Source of the DNA: Prevotellamassilia sp.
GTDB lineage: Bacteria > Bacteroidota > Bacteroidia > Bacteroidales > Bacteroidaceae
DNA: 19,694 nt
Assembly: GCA_009775705.1 (NCBI GenBank)
Contig: VSQE01000049.1
Coordinates: 1-19,694 of the forward strand
Direction: 5' to 3'
Shown: positions 1-6,624 of the stretch, piece by piece
Layout of the letters: every line of letters begins with the position of its first letter
Numbering within the stretch: position 1 is the stretch's first letter
The notes under the pieces: generated by a model
Seen by the model: only the letters and a program-made list of their open reading frames with translations
What the model was told of the DNA's origin: nothing
Database searches by the model: none
Position numbers and translations under genes: made by a program

Positions 1-1113
1 CATCAGATCGCTCATGATGTCGTCCGAGACGAATATGCCTTTTCGGGATAGCCGGAGCCGGTCGTTTTCAAGAATCAGGCGACCGCTTTGAAGGTGGCGT
101 TGCGAGAGCTCGAGCAGTTCCGTTGTTCTTTTTTCGCCGAAGGTGCAGCTCATCTTTTTCAGGCTGAGACCGTCGCGAGTACGCAAGGATGTGAATATGA
201 GTTCATTGCACCTTTCTTCCTCGTTTAGTGTCTCTGTAAAGTGGGGCGGAGAGCCGGCATTGTCGAGATAGCTTTTCAGGTCGGGGGTGTTTTGCCTACG
301 GCTTCTGCCCGAGAATGAGTGTGCTCCGGGGCCGCAGCCAATGTAGGGAATGCCTTGCCAGTAGGAGGAGTTGTGGCGCGAGGATTTTCCGGGAAGGGAA
401 AAATTGGAAATTTCGTAGTGCTCGAATCCGGCTTCGGAGGTGAGGCGCAGCAAAATTTCGTACATGCCCAGACTTAGCTGTTCGTCGGTTTCGCGGATTT
501 GTCCATTCTGTAGCATCTGCCACAGGACGGTGTCTTTTTCGTAGGTGAGAGAGTAGGCGGAGAGGTGGCTTACCGGAAGTTGCAGCGCTTTCTTTATGTC
601 TTCGGTCCACGTATCGGTGTCTTGTCCCGGTAGTCCGTATATCAGGTCTATGCTAATGTTTTCCAGTCCTGACTGATACAGCCTATTCACTGTCGTTTCG
701 GCCTGAAGGGCCGTGTGCCGGCGGCGCAGAAAGCGGAGTATGCGGTCGTCAAAGGATTGCACTCCCAGGCTGACACGGTTCACCTCCAGTTCCAGCAGTG
801 TGTCAACCAGTGGGAAACCGATGTCGTCCGGATTGGCCTCAAAGGTGACTTCGGCATCGGGGGCCACGGGATAGCTGGAGCGGATGGTGCGGAATATCTT
901 TTCAATCTGTGTACCGGTCAGTTGTGAGGGGGTTCCGCCTCCTATATAGATGGAGGAGAGTGATTCGGAGCATTCTGTGTTGCGGGCCCGCAACTCCGCG
1001 CACAAGGCTTCGGTGAACAGGTCTTTCGTTTGGCCTCCGCAAGTGGTGGAGTAGAAATCGCAGTATATGCACCGGCATTTGCAAAACGGTATGTGAATGT
1101 ATAGTCCGCCCAT
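1..1113 (-). CDS. hemW: HemW-type radical SAM heme chaperone, C-terminus cut by window edge
   Basis: The frame is open from the ATG at 1113 to the left edge, giving 371 residues without a stop. Residues 11-18 carry the radical SAM cluster motif Cx3Cx2C (C11, C15, C18), followed by D-F. HemW has Phe at this last position where the true oxygen-independent coproporphyrinogen oxidase HemN has a fourth Cys, so I call HemW rather than HemN. A GGGTPS glycine-rich SAM-binding motif lies at 58-63, and the family motif HNxxYW begins at H247, followed by PYIGCGPGAHSF. The last visible residues (SDDIMSDLM) fit the family's C-terminal end, so only a few residues are probably missing. Known role: a cytosolic protein that binds heme and [4Fe-4S] and passes heme to hemoproteins; many databases mislabel it as coproporphyrinogen oxidase. 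It is divergent from pepD and has its own promoter. Confidence 0.94.
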   Translation of the reverse strand, partial: MGGLYIHIPFCKCRCIYCDFYSTTCGGQTKDLFTEALCAELRARNTECSESLSSIYIGGGTPSQLTGTQIEKIFRTIRSSYPVAPDAEVTFEANPDDIGFPLVDTLLELEVNRVSLGVQSFDDRILRFLRRRHTALQAETTVNRLYQSGLENISIDLIYGLPGQDTDTWTEDIKKALQLPVSHLSAYSLTYEKDTVLWQMLQNGQIRETDEQLSLGMYEILLRLTSEAGFEHYEISNFSLPGKSSRHNSSYWQGIPYIGCGPGAHSFSGRSRRQNTPDLKSYLDNAGSPPHFTETLNEEERCNELIFTSLRTRDGLSLKKMSCTFGEKRTTELLELSQRHLQSGRLILENDRLRLSRKGIFVSDDIMSDLM

Positions 1114-1167
1114 TGAGAATGTTTATGTGTTTAACGGGTTTGTAGGTGCCGGAGGGTTCCGGCTCGG

Positions 1168-1175
1168 CAAAGGTA
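1168..1175 (-). promoter_or_regulatory. -7 box of the hemW promoter
   Basis: On the minus strand this reads TACCTTTG, a full match to the Bacteroidetes sigma-ABfr -7 consensus TAnnTTTG. It lies 54 nt before the hemW ATG, giving a leader of roughly 50 nt. No good -33 TTTG is seen at the usual 19-21 nt spacing. A 6-bp hairpin (1148-1163, GCCGGA/TCCGGC with a 4-nt loop) overlaps the expected transcript start. Confidence 0.6.
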
Positions 1176-1385
1176 CGACAAATAAGTGAGATTTACCATT
1201 TTTCTATCTTGCATGGCTGAGGGAGACGGCGGTAAGGGGTGTGCTGTCGTTTTCGCATACTCAGGTATCTAAGGCCGGGTGGCTTGCGTTCCTTTCTGAG
1301 AATAATGCTCTGCCGGCGTTTCACGTTTAGCGTCGATAGGAAAAACAGGTGTTTGGGATAAAAGGTGAAAGAGTGTTAATGTGTA

Positions 1386-1417
1386 TTTGGATTTCGCTCT
1401 CGGATGTATTATATTTG
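1386..1417 (+). promoter_or_regulatory. Full Bacteroidetes-type promoter inside the inverted repeat
   Basis: TTTG at 1386-1389 (-33 box) is followed by 20 nt and then TATATTTG at 1410-1417 (-7 box, consensus TAnnTTTG). Both boxes and the spacing match the sigma-ABfr consensus; this is the best promoter in the window. The expected start of transcription is near 1423, directed to the plus strand and into the terminator at 1442-1468. Confidence 0.75.
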
Positions 1418-1422
1418 CACCA

Positions 1423-1468
1423 GCAAAGTAGAAGAACTCTGAAAAGCCGCCTGAAAGCGGCTTTTTTT
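1423..1468 (+). ncRNA. Predicted ~46-nt small RNA or attenuated leader
   Basis: The candidate is defined only by a strong promoter (1386-1417) and a strong intrinsic terminator (1442-1468), with about 20 nt between the expected start and the hairpin. No coding potential fits in this space. It could be a small RNA, a terminated leader whose readthrough goes towards pepD about 440 nt downstream, or a non-functional remnant. It resembles no RNA family that I can name, and the start site is estimated from the -7 box. Confidence 0.35.
1442..1468 (+). terminator. Intrinsic terminator
   Basis: A 9-bp perfect stem (AAAAGCCGC, 1442-1450, with GCGGCTTTT, 1457-1465) closes a 6-nt loop CTGAAA and runs into a T-tract ending at 1468. 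Its position directly behind the promoter and against the right inverted-repeat arm is unusual. Confidence 0.85.
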
Positions 1469-1485
1469 CGATGCTAAACGTGAAA

Positions 1486-1842
1486 AAAACATTTAAAAAA
1501 GGTCGGAACTTTTTCAAAAAAGATAGGATGTTGTAGAAAAAAGGTCTGTTTCCGTAAAATTTGTATAGAATTCAAAAGTTAAAGGTTGGAGATGTGTATT
1601 AAATTATGTCAATAATTTTTTTCAAAAAAATTGGACACATATGCTGATGGAGAGTAATTTTCGGGACAGCTTCCCTGTCCTTTCCGGTTCATGGATCAGG
1701 AAAAGAAATTTCTGATTCTGTAAAAATCGCAGTACATTATATCCTGCGGTTATGGGAGTGGAAACTACAACGGAGAGATCGTTGCAGACTATTTTCTGAG
1801 GACCGGTCGGGATATAAATTTCGCCGGACAGAGAAAAATGTT
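1486..1842. other. AT-rich non-coding stretch upstream of pepD
   Basis: I see no credible gene here. Codon frames are short or lack starts. The stretch 1486-1640 is rich in A and T runs and includes a perfect palindrome of T and A runs centred at 1623 (AATTTTTTT, C, AAAAAAATT, 1614-1632). The remainder, to the pepD promoter, shows no repeat or RNA fold that I can recognise. Confidence 0.5.
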
Positions 1843-1850
1843 TATCTTTG
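1843..1850 (+). promoter_or_regulatory. -7 box of the pepD promoter
   Basis: TATCTTTG matches TAnnTTTG. A weak -33 candidate (ATTTCG, 1818-1823) lies 19 nt upstream. The implied leader is about 50 nt and ends in the 16-mer shared with def. Confidence 0.6.
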
Positions 1851-1886
1851 CTGTGATATGCTTGTAATAGGGGCAGAAGATTTGAA

Positions 1887-1902
1887 TTTATAAACAGTAT
1901 AA
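1887..1902 (+). repeat. 16-mer directly upstream of the pepD start, identical copy before def
   Basis: TTTATAAACAGTATAA ends 3 nt before the pepD ATG at 1906. The same 16 bases stand at 16650-16665, 4 nt before the def ATG. It is A-rich and lacks a Shine-Dalgarno sequence, which fits translation initiation in Bacteroidetes, where the anti-Shine-Dalgarno is little used. Confidence 0.7.
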
Positions 1903-1905
1903 TGT

Positions 1906-3360
1906 ATGAAAGACAATAAGGAACTTCAGCCAAAAGTTGTTTTTGACTGTTTTGCCGAGGTGAACCGTGTGCCTCGTCCGTCTAAGAAAGAAGAAGCCAT
2001 GATCGCTTTCCTCGAAGATTTCGGCCGTAGTCTGAATCTGGAAACACGCACGGATCCGACCGGAAACGTGATTATCAGGAAACCGGCAACTCCCGGCTAT
2101 GAAAAGCGTCGTACCGTGATTTTGCAAAGCCACATGGACATGGTTTGCGAAAAGAATGCCGATGTGGATTTTGACTTTATGACCGACCCGATCCGCACAG
2201 TGGTTGATGGCGAATGGATGAAGGCCGACGGTACAACTCTGGGAGCGGACGATGGGATCGGTGTGGCCATGCAGATGGCTATTCTGCGTAGCAATGACAT
2301 GGAGCATGGGCCGATAGAGTGCGTCTTCACCCGCGATGAGGAAACCGGGTTGACGGGTGCAATGGGCATGCAAACAGGATTTATGTCGGGAGATTTTCTC
2401 ATTAATCTTGACTCGGAGGATGAGGGGCAGATTTATGTGAGCTGTGCCGGCGGCGCGCGTACCACAGGTTTCTTCCCGTTTCATCCCGAATCCGCTCCTT
2501 CCGGATATTATTTTTTCAAAGTTACGGTGAAAGGACTTACCGGCGGACATTCGGGAGACGATATAGAGAAAAAACGCGGCAATGCCAACAAGTGGCTCAT
2601 ACGTTTTCTCAGTGACGAGATGGAGAAGTACGACCTGCGTCTTGCGGACATACAGAGCGGAGGATTGCATAATGCCATTCCGCGCGAGGGATGGGCAATC
2701 TGTGCGGTTCCGATGGAATGTAAGGAAGCGGTACGTGTGGATTTGAACCATTATATTGCCGATCTGGAGGAAGAATATTCCGTGACGGAAAAGAATTGGG
2801 AGATTCAGTTGGAAAGTGTTCCCGCTATGAGCGAAGTGATGAATCCTTCCGACATGCGGAAGATGCTTCTTGCTCTGCGGGTGATTCATAACGGAGTGTT
2901 TGCCATGAGCCAGGATCTGGAAGGACTGGTGGAGACTTCCTCTAATCTGGCCTCTGTGCGGAAGCAGAATGACAGCATCGTGGTGACGACCAGCCAGCGC
3001 AGCAGTCTGGGAAGTGCACGCGAGAACATGAGTGCCACCGTGCGGGCGGCTCTGGTTCTTGGCGGAGCTACGGCGGAGACCAACGAAGGATATCCCGGCT
3101 GGAAAATGAATCCGGACAGCAGGATCCTGAAGGTGGCGGCAGAGAGCTACAAACGGCTGTTCGGGCGTGAGCCGGAAATCAAGGCGATTCATGCCGGACT
3201 GGAGTGCGGTCTCTTTAGTGAAAAATATCCGCATTTGGATATGATCAGTATGGGACCGACGTTGCGCGGAGTACATTCTCCGGACGAGCGCCTGCTCATT
3301 CCTACCGTGCGGATGGTTTGGGATCATCTGCTTGATATTCTTCGCAATGTTCCGGAATAA
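1906..3360 (+). CDS. pepD: Aminoacyl-histidine dipeptidase (Xaa-His dipeptidase), M20 family
   Basis: This 484-residue protein has the usual length and motifs of PepD, a cytosolic di-zinc peptidase that cleaves Xaa-His and other dipeptides. Metal and catalytic residues are visible in order: QSHMD (H76, D78), GADDG (D115), the catalytic acid pair in TRDEETG (E145, E146), NLDSED (D169), and the C-terminal RGVHSPDE (H457). The GGHSGDD motif of the dimerisation/lid domain follows D169. The ATG at 1906 is chosen because the N-terminus aligns with the family; an overlapping ATG at 1902 is out of frame. The gene has its own promoter box at 1843. The next gene follows after 114 nt that contain a strong hairpin. 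Nothing is truncated. Confidence 0.95.
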   Translation: MKDNKELQPKVVFDCFAEVNRVPRPSKKEEAMIAFLEDFGRSLNLETRTDPTGNVIIRKPATPGYEKRRTVILQSHMDMVCEKNADVDFDFMTDPIRTVVDGEWMKADGTTLGADDGIGVAMQMAILRSNDMEHGPIECVFTRDEETGLTGAMGMQTGFMSGDFLINLDSEDEGQIYVSCAGGARTTGFFPFHPESAPSGYYFFKVTVKGLTGGHSGDDIEKKRGNANKWLIRFLSDEMEKYDLRLADIQSGGLHNAIPREGWAICAVPMECKEAVRVDLNHYIADLEEEYSVTEKNWEIQLESVPAMSEVMNPSDMRKMLLALRVIHNGVFAMSQDLEGLVETSSNLASVRKQNDSIVVTTSQRSSLGSARENMSATVRAALVLGGATAETNEGYPGWKMNPDSRILKVAAESYKRLFGREPEIKAIHAGLECGLFSEKYPHLDMISMGPTLRGVHSPDERLLIPTVRMVWDHLLDILRNVPE

Positions 3361-3411
3361 CTTGGCTTTCCGAAGGGAGTTGTGCAGTTATATATGAATA
3401 AGAACAGACAA

Positions 3412-3447
3412 CAGGACAAGCCATCTCAAATCGGATGGCTTGTCCTG
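3412..3447. terminator. Perfect 14-bp hairpin after pepD, possible terminator
   Basis: The arms 3412-3425 and 3434-3447 pair perfectly around an 8-nt loop. No T-tract follows on the plus strand (GAAACTATAAATT). On the minus strand the following bases (TTGTCTGTTCTT) are T-richer. It probably ends or attenuates the pepD transcript, but Rho-independent activity on the plus strand is unproven. Confidence 0.5.
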
Positions 3448-3474
3448 AAACTATAAATTATCAGAATAAGACAG

Positions 3475-4947
3475 ATGAAGAAGGCAATCTTTCGGGGAAA
3501 GGTCCGCTCGGTCTGGTCACTGCTGGCGTTCATGCTGCTGTCGGCCTGTATGGCGGATGATGAATATACTTTGTCACCAGGCGACAGGTTGGCGTTTTCT
3601 GTTGATACGGTGGCTTTCGACACAGTCATCAGCGGCTCTCCTACGGGAACTTATACATTTCAGGTGTACAACCGTCACAAAAAGGCGATCCGGATTCCCG
3701 TGGTCAGTTTGGGAAGCGGTGCCGCTTCTCCGTTCAGGGTAAATGTGGACGGAACCTTTCTGGAAGGTGGCAGTGCTGGAGATTTTGAAATAGGAGCCGA
3801 AGACAGCATCCGCGTTTTCCTTTTTGTAAATGTTGCTCCACAGGATAAGGATGAACCGGTGGAGATAAAGGACAAACTGATATTTGTCACAGAAGGCGGT
3901 GCCGTTCAGGAAGTGGTACTTAAGGCGGCAGGACAGGATGTAATTACGATGGAAGGTCTGCGGTTGGAAAAGGACAGTGTCTTTTCATCGCCTCGGCCGT
4001 ACCGCATTATGGATAGCCTTGTCGTCGGGGAAGGGGCTGTTCTGACTCTGTCTGAAGGAACCAGATTATATTTTCATGCAGGTGCCAGTCTTATTGTGCG
4101 GGGAACCGTGCGTGCTCTGGGTAGTCTGGACAAACCGGTGGTTTTGCGCGGAGACCGACTTGACAACATGTTCAGCGGACAGCCATACGACCGGATCCCC
4201 GGTCAATGGGGAGGAGTGATTCTGAAGGAGAGCAGCTATGGCAATGAACTGGATTTTTGTGATATTCATAGCGGCAGTTTCGGCATCAGGTGCGACTCCT
4301 CAGGAGTTGAGCAACGGAAGCTGTTGCTTGAAAACAGTGTGATACACAATGTTACAGGCGACGGGCTTTATGCGCGCATGTCCCGGATCTTTGTCGGAAA
4401 TAGCCAGATCACGAATGCCGGCGGAAATTGTGTGACCCTGTATGGTGGGGACAATAGTTTCATCCAATGCACGATAGCTAATTTCTATGCGTTTGCCGGG
4501 GGAAGAGGAGTGGCACTGGAATTCAGTAACATCGATGGGGCAGTCAGACTGCCTCTCTATAAGGCGGAGTTTGCGAATTGTCTGATTACGGGTTATTCTT
4601 CGGATGAGTTGATGGGAAACCAGTCGGAGCGATATCCTGATGACGCATATAACTACAGTTTTATGAATTGTCTACTTAACACTCCGGAATTTGAGAGCGA
4701 ATATCTGCAAGATTGTCTATGGGATAATGACAAGGCACAAGTCTGGAGAGAAGGTAACTTTACTCCGCCTTTTGATTTGTCCCGGCTGATTTTCACGTTT
4801 TCATTGGATCCCCGTTCGCAGGCAGTCGACAAGGGCAATGCGGATGTGGCGCGTACTTTCTATCCTCGAGATATTCAAGGTCGTGACCGTTTGTCGGACG
4901 ATGCTCCGGACATCGGATGTTACGAAGCTCAGATTTCAAACGATTAA
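3475..4947 (+). CDS. Surface-type lipoprotein with right-handed parallel beta-helix
   Basis: The 490-residue product starts with a lipoprotein signal: basic residues, a hydrophobic stretch 13-22, and lipobox LSAC with lipidated C25. The following M-A-D-D-E is acidic like the lipoprotein export signal that sends Bacteroidetes lipoproteins to the cell surface. Residues about 35-150 look like an Ig/HYDIN-type domain (FQVYNRHKKAIRIP, then SPFRVNVDG). Residues about 165-430 show short hydrophobic/Asn-Gly repeats typical of right-handed parallel beta-helices. The C-terminus (DKGNADVAR to DIGCYEA) fits the choice-of-anchor Q type end found on many such proteins. The function is unknown: carbohydrate binding or adhesion is possible, and no catalytic site is evident. 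No TAnnTTTG box precedes it, so it may be read from pepD. dnaB starts 5 nt after its stop. Confidence 0.85.
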   Translation: MKKAIFRGKVRSVWSLLAFMLLSACMADDEYTLSPGDRLAFSVDTVAFDTVISGSPTGTYTFQVYNRHKKAIRIPVVSLGSGAASPFRVNVDGTFLEGGSAGDFEIGAEDSIRVFLFVNVAPQDKDEPVEIKDKLIFVTEGGAVQEVVLKAAGQDVITMEGLRLEKDSVFSSPRPYRIMDSLVVGEGAVLTLSEGTRLYFHAGASLIVRGTVRALGSLDKPVVLRGDRLDNMFSGQPYDRIPGQWGGVILKESSYGNELDFCDIHSGSFGIRCDSSGVEQRKLLLENSVIHNVTGDGLYARMSRIFVGNSQITNAGGNCVTLYGGDNSFIQCTIANFYAFAGGRGVALEFSNIDGAVRLPLYKAEFANCLITGYSSDELMGNQSERYPDDAYNYSFMNCLLNTPEFESEYLQDCLWDNDKAQVWREGNFTPPFDLSRLIFTFSLDPRSQAVDKGNADVARTFYPRDIQGRDRLSDDAPDIGCYEAQISND

Positions 4948-4952
4948 AAAAC

Positions 4953-6515
4953 ATGGCAGTCAAGAAAAGAACAGACAAATATGCCGCCGGCAGGCGGCAG
5001 ACTCCGGAAACAGATGATTACGGTCATTTGCAGCCACAGGTGCCGGAGTTGGAAAAAGCGGTTCTCGGAGCATTGATGATCGAGAAGGACGCTTACTCGC
5101 AAGTCAGCGAGATTCTTCGGCCTGAAAGTTTTTATGAACCTCGTCATCAGATGATCTATGAGGCTGTACGGCAACTAAATATCGAACAGAAGCCGGTAGA
5201 TATTCTGACGGTGGCGGAACAGCTGAAGGTGACGGGAAAACTGGAAGAAGTGGGCGGTCCTTTCTACATCACCCAATTGAGCGGAATGGTTGCCTCTTCG
5301 GCCCATATTGAATATCATGCCCGTATCATTGCGCAGAAGTTTCTTGCCCGTGAACTCATCACATATACCAGTGGCATACAGACGAAGGCTTTTGATGCGA
5401 CACAGGATGTGGACGAACTGATGCAGGAGGCTGAAGGAAAACTTTTCGAGATTTCCCAGCAGAACTTGAAGAAGGATTATACCCAGATAGATCCGGTAAT
5501 CAAGGATGCCTACGATATGTTGCAGAAAGCGGCAGCCAGAAGCGATGGTTTGAGTGGCATTGCGAGTGGTTTTCATCAGTTGGACAAGATGACGAGTGGT
5601 TGGCAGAACTCGGACCTGGTGATACTGGCGGCACGTCCTGCAATGGGAAAGACAGCCTTTGCCCTCAGTATGGCTAAAAACATTGCAGTCGACCAGCAGA
5701 TTCCGGTAGCGGTATTCTCTCTTGAAATGTCGAATGTGCAGCTTGTCAACCGTTTGATAATCAATACTTGTGAGATCACAGGCGAGAAGATCAGAAGCGG
5801 CCAACTGGCTCCGCATGAGTGGGGACAGCTGGATTTTCGGATCAAGGAGCTGTACGGGGCACCTCTGTTTGTGGATGATACCCCATCGCTTTCGGTTTTT
5901 GAATTAAGGACAAAAGCCCGTCGGTTGGTGCGTGAGCATGGTGTCCGGCTGATTATGATTGACTATTTGCAGTTGATGAATGCGTCAGGAATGAGTTTCG
6001 GCAGCCGACAGGAAGAGGTTTCTACCGTGAGCCGTTCGCTGAAAGGGTTGGCAAAGGAATTGAATATCCCGATTTTGGCACTGAGCCAGTTGAATCGTGG
6101 AGTAGAGAACCGGGAAGGAAATGAAGGGAAGCGCCCACAGTTAAGTGACCTCCGTGAATCGGGTGCGATAGAACAGGATGCGGATATGGTGATTTTTATC
6201 CATCGCCCCGAATATTATCATATTTATACCGATCCCAATAACGGAAGGGATTTGCGGGGAATGGCAGAAATCATAATTGCGAAGCACCGTAACGGTGCGG
6301 TGGGCGATGTGCTCCTTACGTTCAAGGGACAGTATGCCAGATTCCAGAATCCGGACGACGACAGTTTTATTCCGGTGCCGGGCGAAGAGACACAGAGTTT
6401 TTCAAATTCAGCCCCGATGGAAGTGGATGGTATGGCCCTGTCGGGAGGCGGTGTTCCTCCTCCTCCCGAGGACGCTGTGCCCTTTCCGCCCTCTTCGGGC
6501 GATGTGCCTTTTTAA
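4953..6515 (+). CDS. dnaB: Replicative DNA helicase DnaB
   Basis: This 520-residue ring helicase unwinds DNA ahead of the replication fork. The N-terminal domain (about 22-125, starting PQVPELEKAVLG) is the part that binds primase and loader. The RecA-like domain holds Walker A (RPAMGKTA, K233) and Walker B (LIMIDYLQL, D337), followed by SQLNRGVE and SDLRESGAIEQDAD of motif H4. I chose the ATG at 4953 (MAVKKR) because the longer frame overlaps the end of the lipoprotein gene. The gap is only 5 nt, so the two are co-transcribed and perhaps translationally coupled. The tail after about residue 470 is Pro/Gly/acid rich and ends in GDVPF, resembling the SSB C-terminal tip. No intein is present. 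Confidence 0.96.
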   Translation: MAVKKRTDKYAAGRRQTPETDDYGHLQPQVPELEKAVLGALMIEKDAYSQVSEILRPESFYEPRHQMIYEAVRQLNIEQKPVDILTVAEQLKVTGKLEEVGGPFYITQLSGMVASSAHIEYHARIIAQKFLARELITYTSGIQTKAFDATQDVDELMQEAEGKLFEISQQNLKKDYTQIDPVIKDAYDMLQKAAARSDGLSGIASGFHQLDKMTSGWQNSDLVILAARPAMGKTAFALSMAKNIAVDQQIPVAVFSLEMSNVQLVNRLIINTCEITGEKIRSGQLAPHEWGQLDFRIKELYGAPLFVDDTPSLSVFELRTKARRLVREHGVRLIMIDYLQLMNASGMSFGSRQEEVSTVSRSLKGLAKELNIPILALSQLNRGVENREGNEGKRPQLSDLRESGAIEQDADMVIFIHRPEYYHIYTDPNNGRDLRGMAEIIIAKHRNGAVGDVLLTFKGQYARFQNPDDDSFIPVPGEETQSFSNSAPMEVDGMALSGGGVPPPPEDAVPFPPSSGDVPF

Positions 6516-6519
6516 AAGA

Positions 6520-6559
6520 ACAAAGGGCAGCAGGTATCGTTTACCTTGCTGCCCTTTGT
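6520..6559. terminator. Bidirectional hairpin between convergent dnaB and carB
   Basis: The perfect 13-bp arms 6520-6532 and 6547-6559 (ACAAAGGGCAGCA/TGCTGCCCTTTGT) continue into a shorter inner stem (GGTA/TACC). It begins 5 nt after the dnaB stop and lies 66 nt beyond the carB stop. The minus-strand tail TCTTTTAAAAA is the more T-rich, so it can serve carB; for dnaB it lacks a T-tract. Confidence 0.7.
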
Positions 6560-6624
6560 CTGAAAATGCGAGGGCAGGGGATGAGCACTTGTGTCCGGGG
6601 CTTATCTCCTGCCTGATTGTTGTG

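Larger units (their letters stand above)
1319..1485. repeat. 18-nt inverted repeat (17/18) bounding a promoter-terminator unit
   Basis: The left arm, 1319-1336, reads TTTCACGTTTAGCGTCGA. The right arm, 1468-1485, reads TCGATGCTAAACGTGAAA. The two are reverse complements with a single mismatch, separated by 131 nt. Between them lie a complete Bacteroidetes promoter and an intrinsic terminator. No target-site duplication is visible outside the arms, and no recombinase gene lies nearby. Possible natures are an invertible segment, a miniature mobile element or a regulatory RNA/DNA structure. The sequence alone does not decide between them. Confidence 0.75.

Noticed and set aside
296..1084. Small open frames at the left end on both strands
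   Set aside because: All are shadows of hemW, whose continuous minus-strand frame 1-1113 carries the radical SAM motifs.
1269..1517. 82-codon minus-strand frame across the inverted repeat
   Set aside because: It reads through the terminator hairpin and both repeat arms with no domain; the RNA/DNA structure explains the sequence better.
1471..1536. 21-residue basic peptide frame starting inside the right inverted-repeat arm
   Set aside because: It follows a strong terminator, is made of Lys/Phe-rich AT-rich sequence, and has no supporting context.
1614..1632. Perfect T7/A7 palindrome
   Set aside because: Simple AT-run symmetry with a one-base centre; it is expected in such AT-rich DNA and has no T-tract or gene end beside it.
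1622..1933. 103-codon minus-strand frame over the pepD promoter
   Set aside because: It begins inside pepD antisense, covers its promoter and resembles no family.
1888..3327. 479-codon open frame on the minus strand
   Set aside because: It is exactly antisense to pepD, whose motifs are intact. The predicted product is rich in His, Arg and Phe with no domain; it is a codon-bias shadow.
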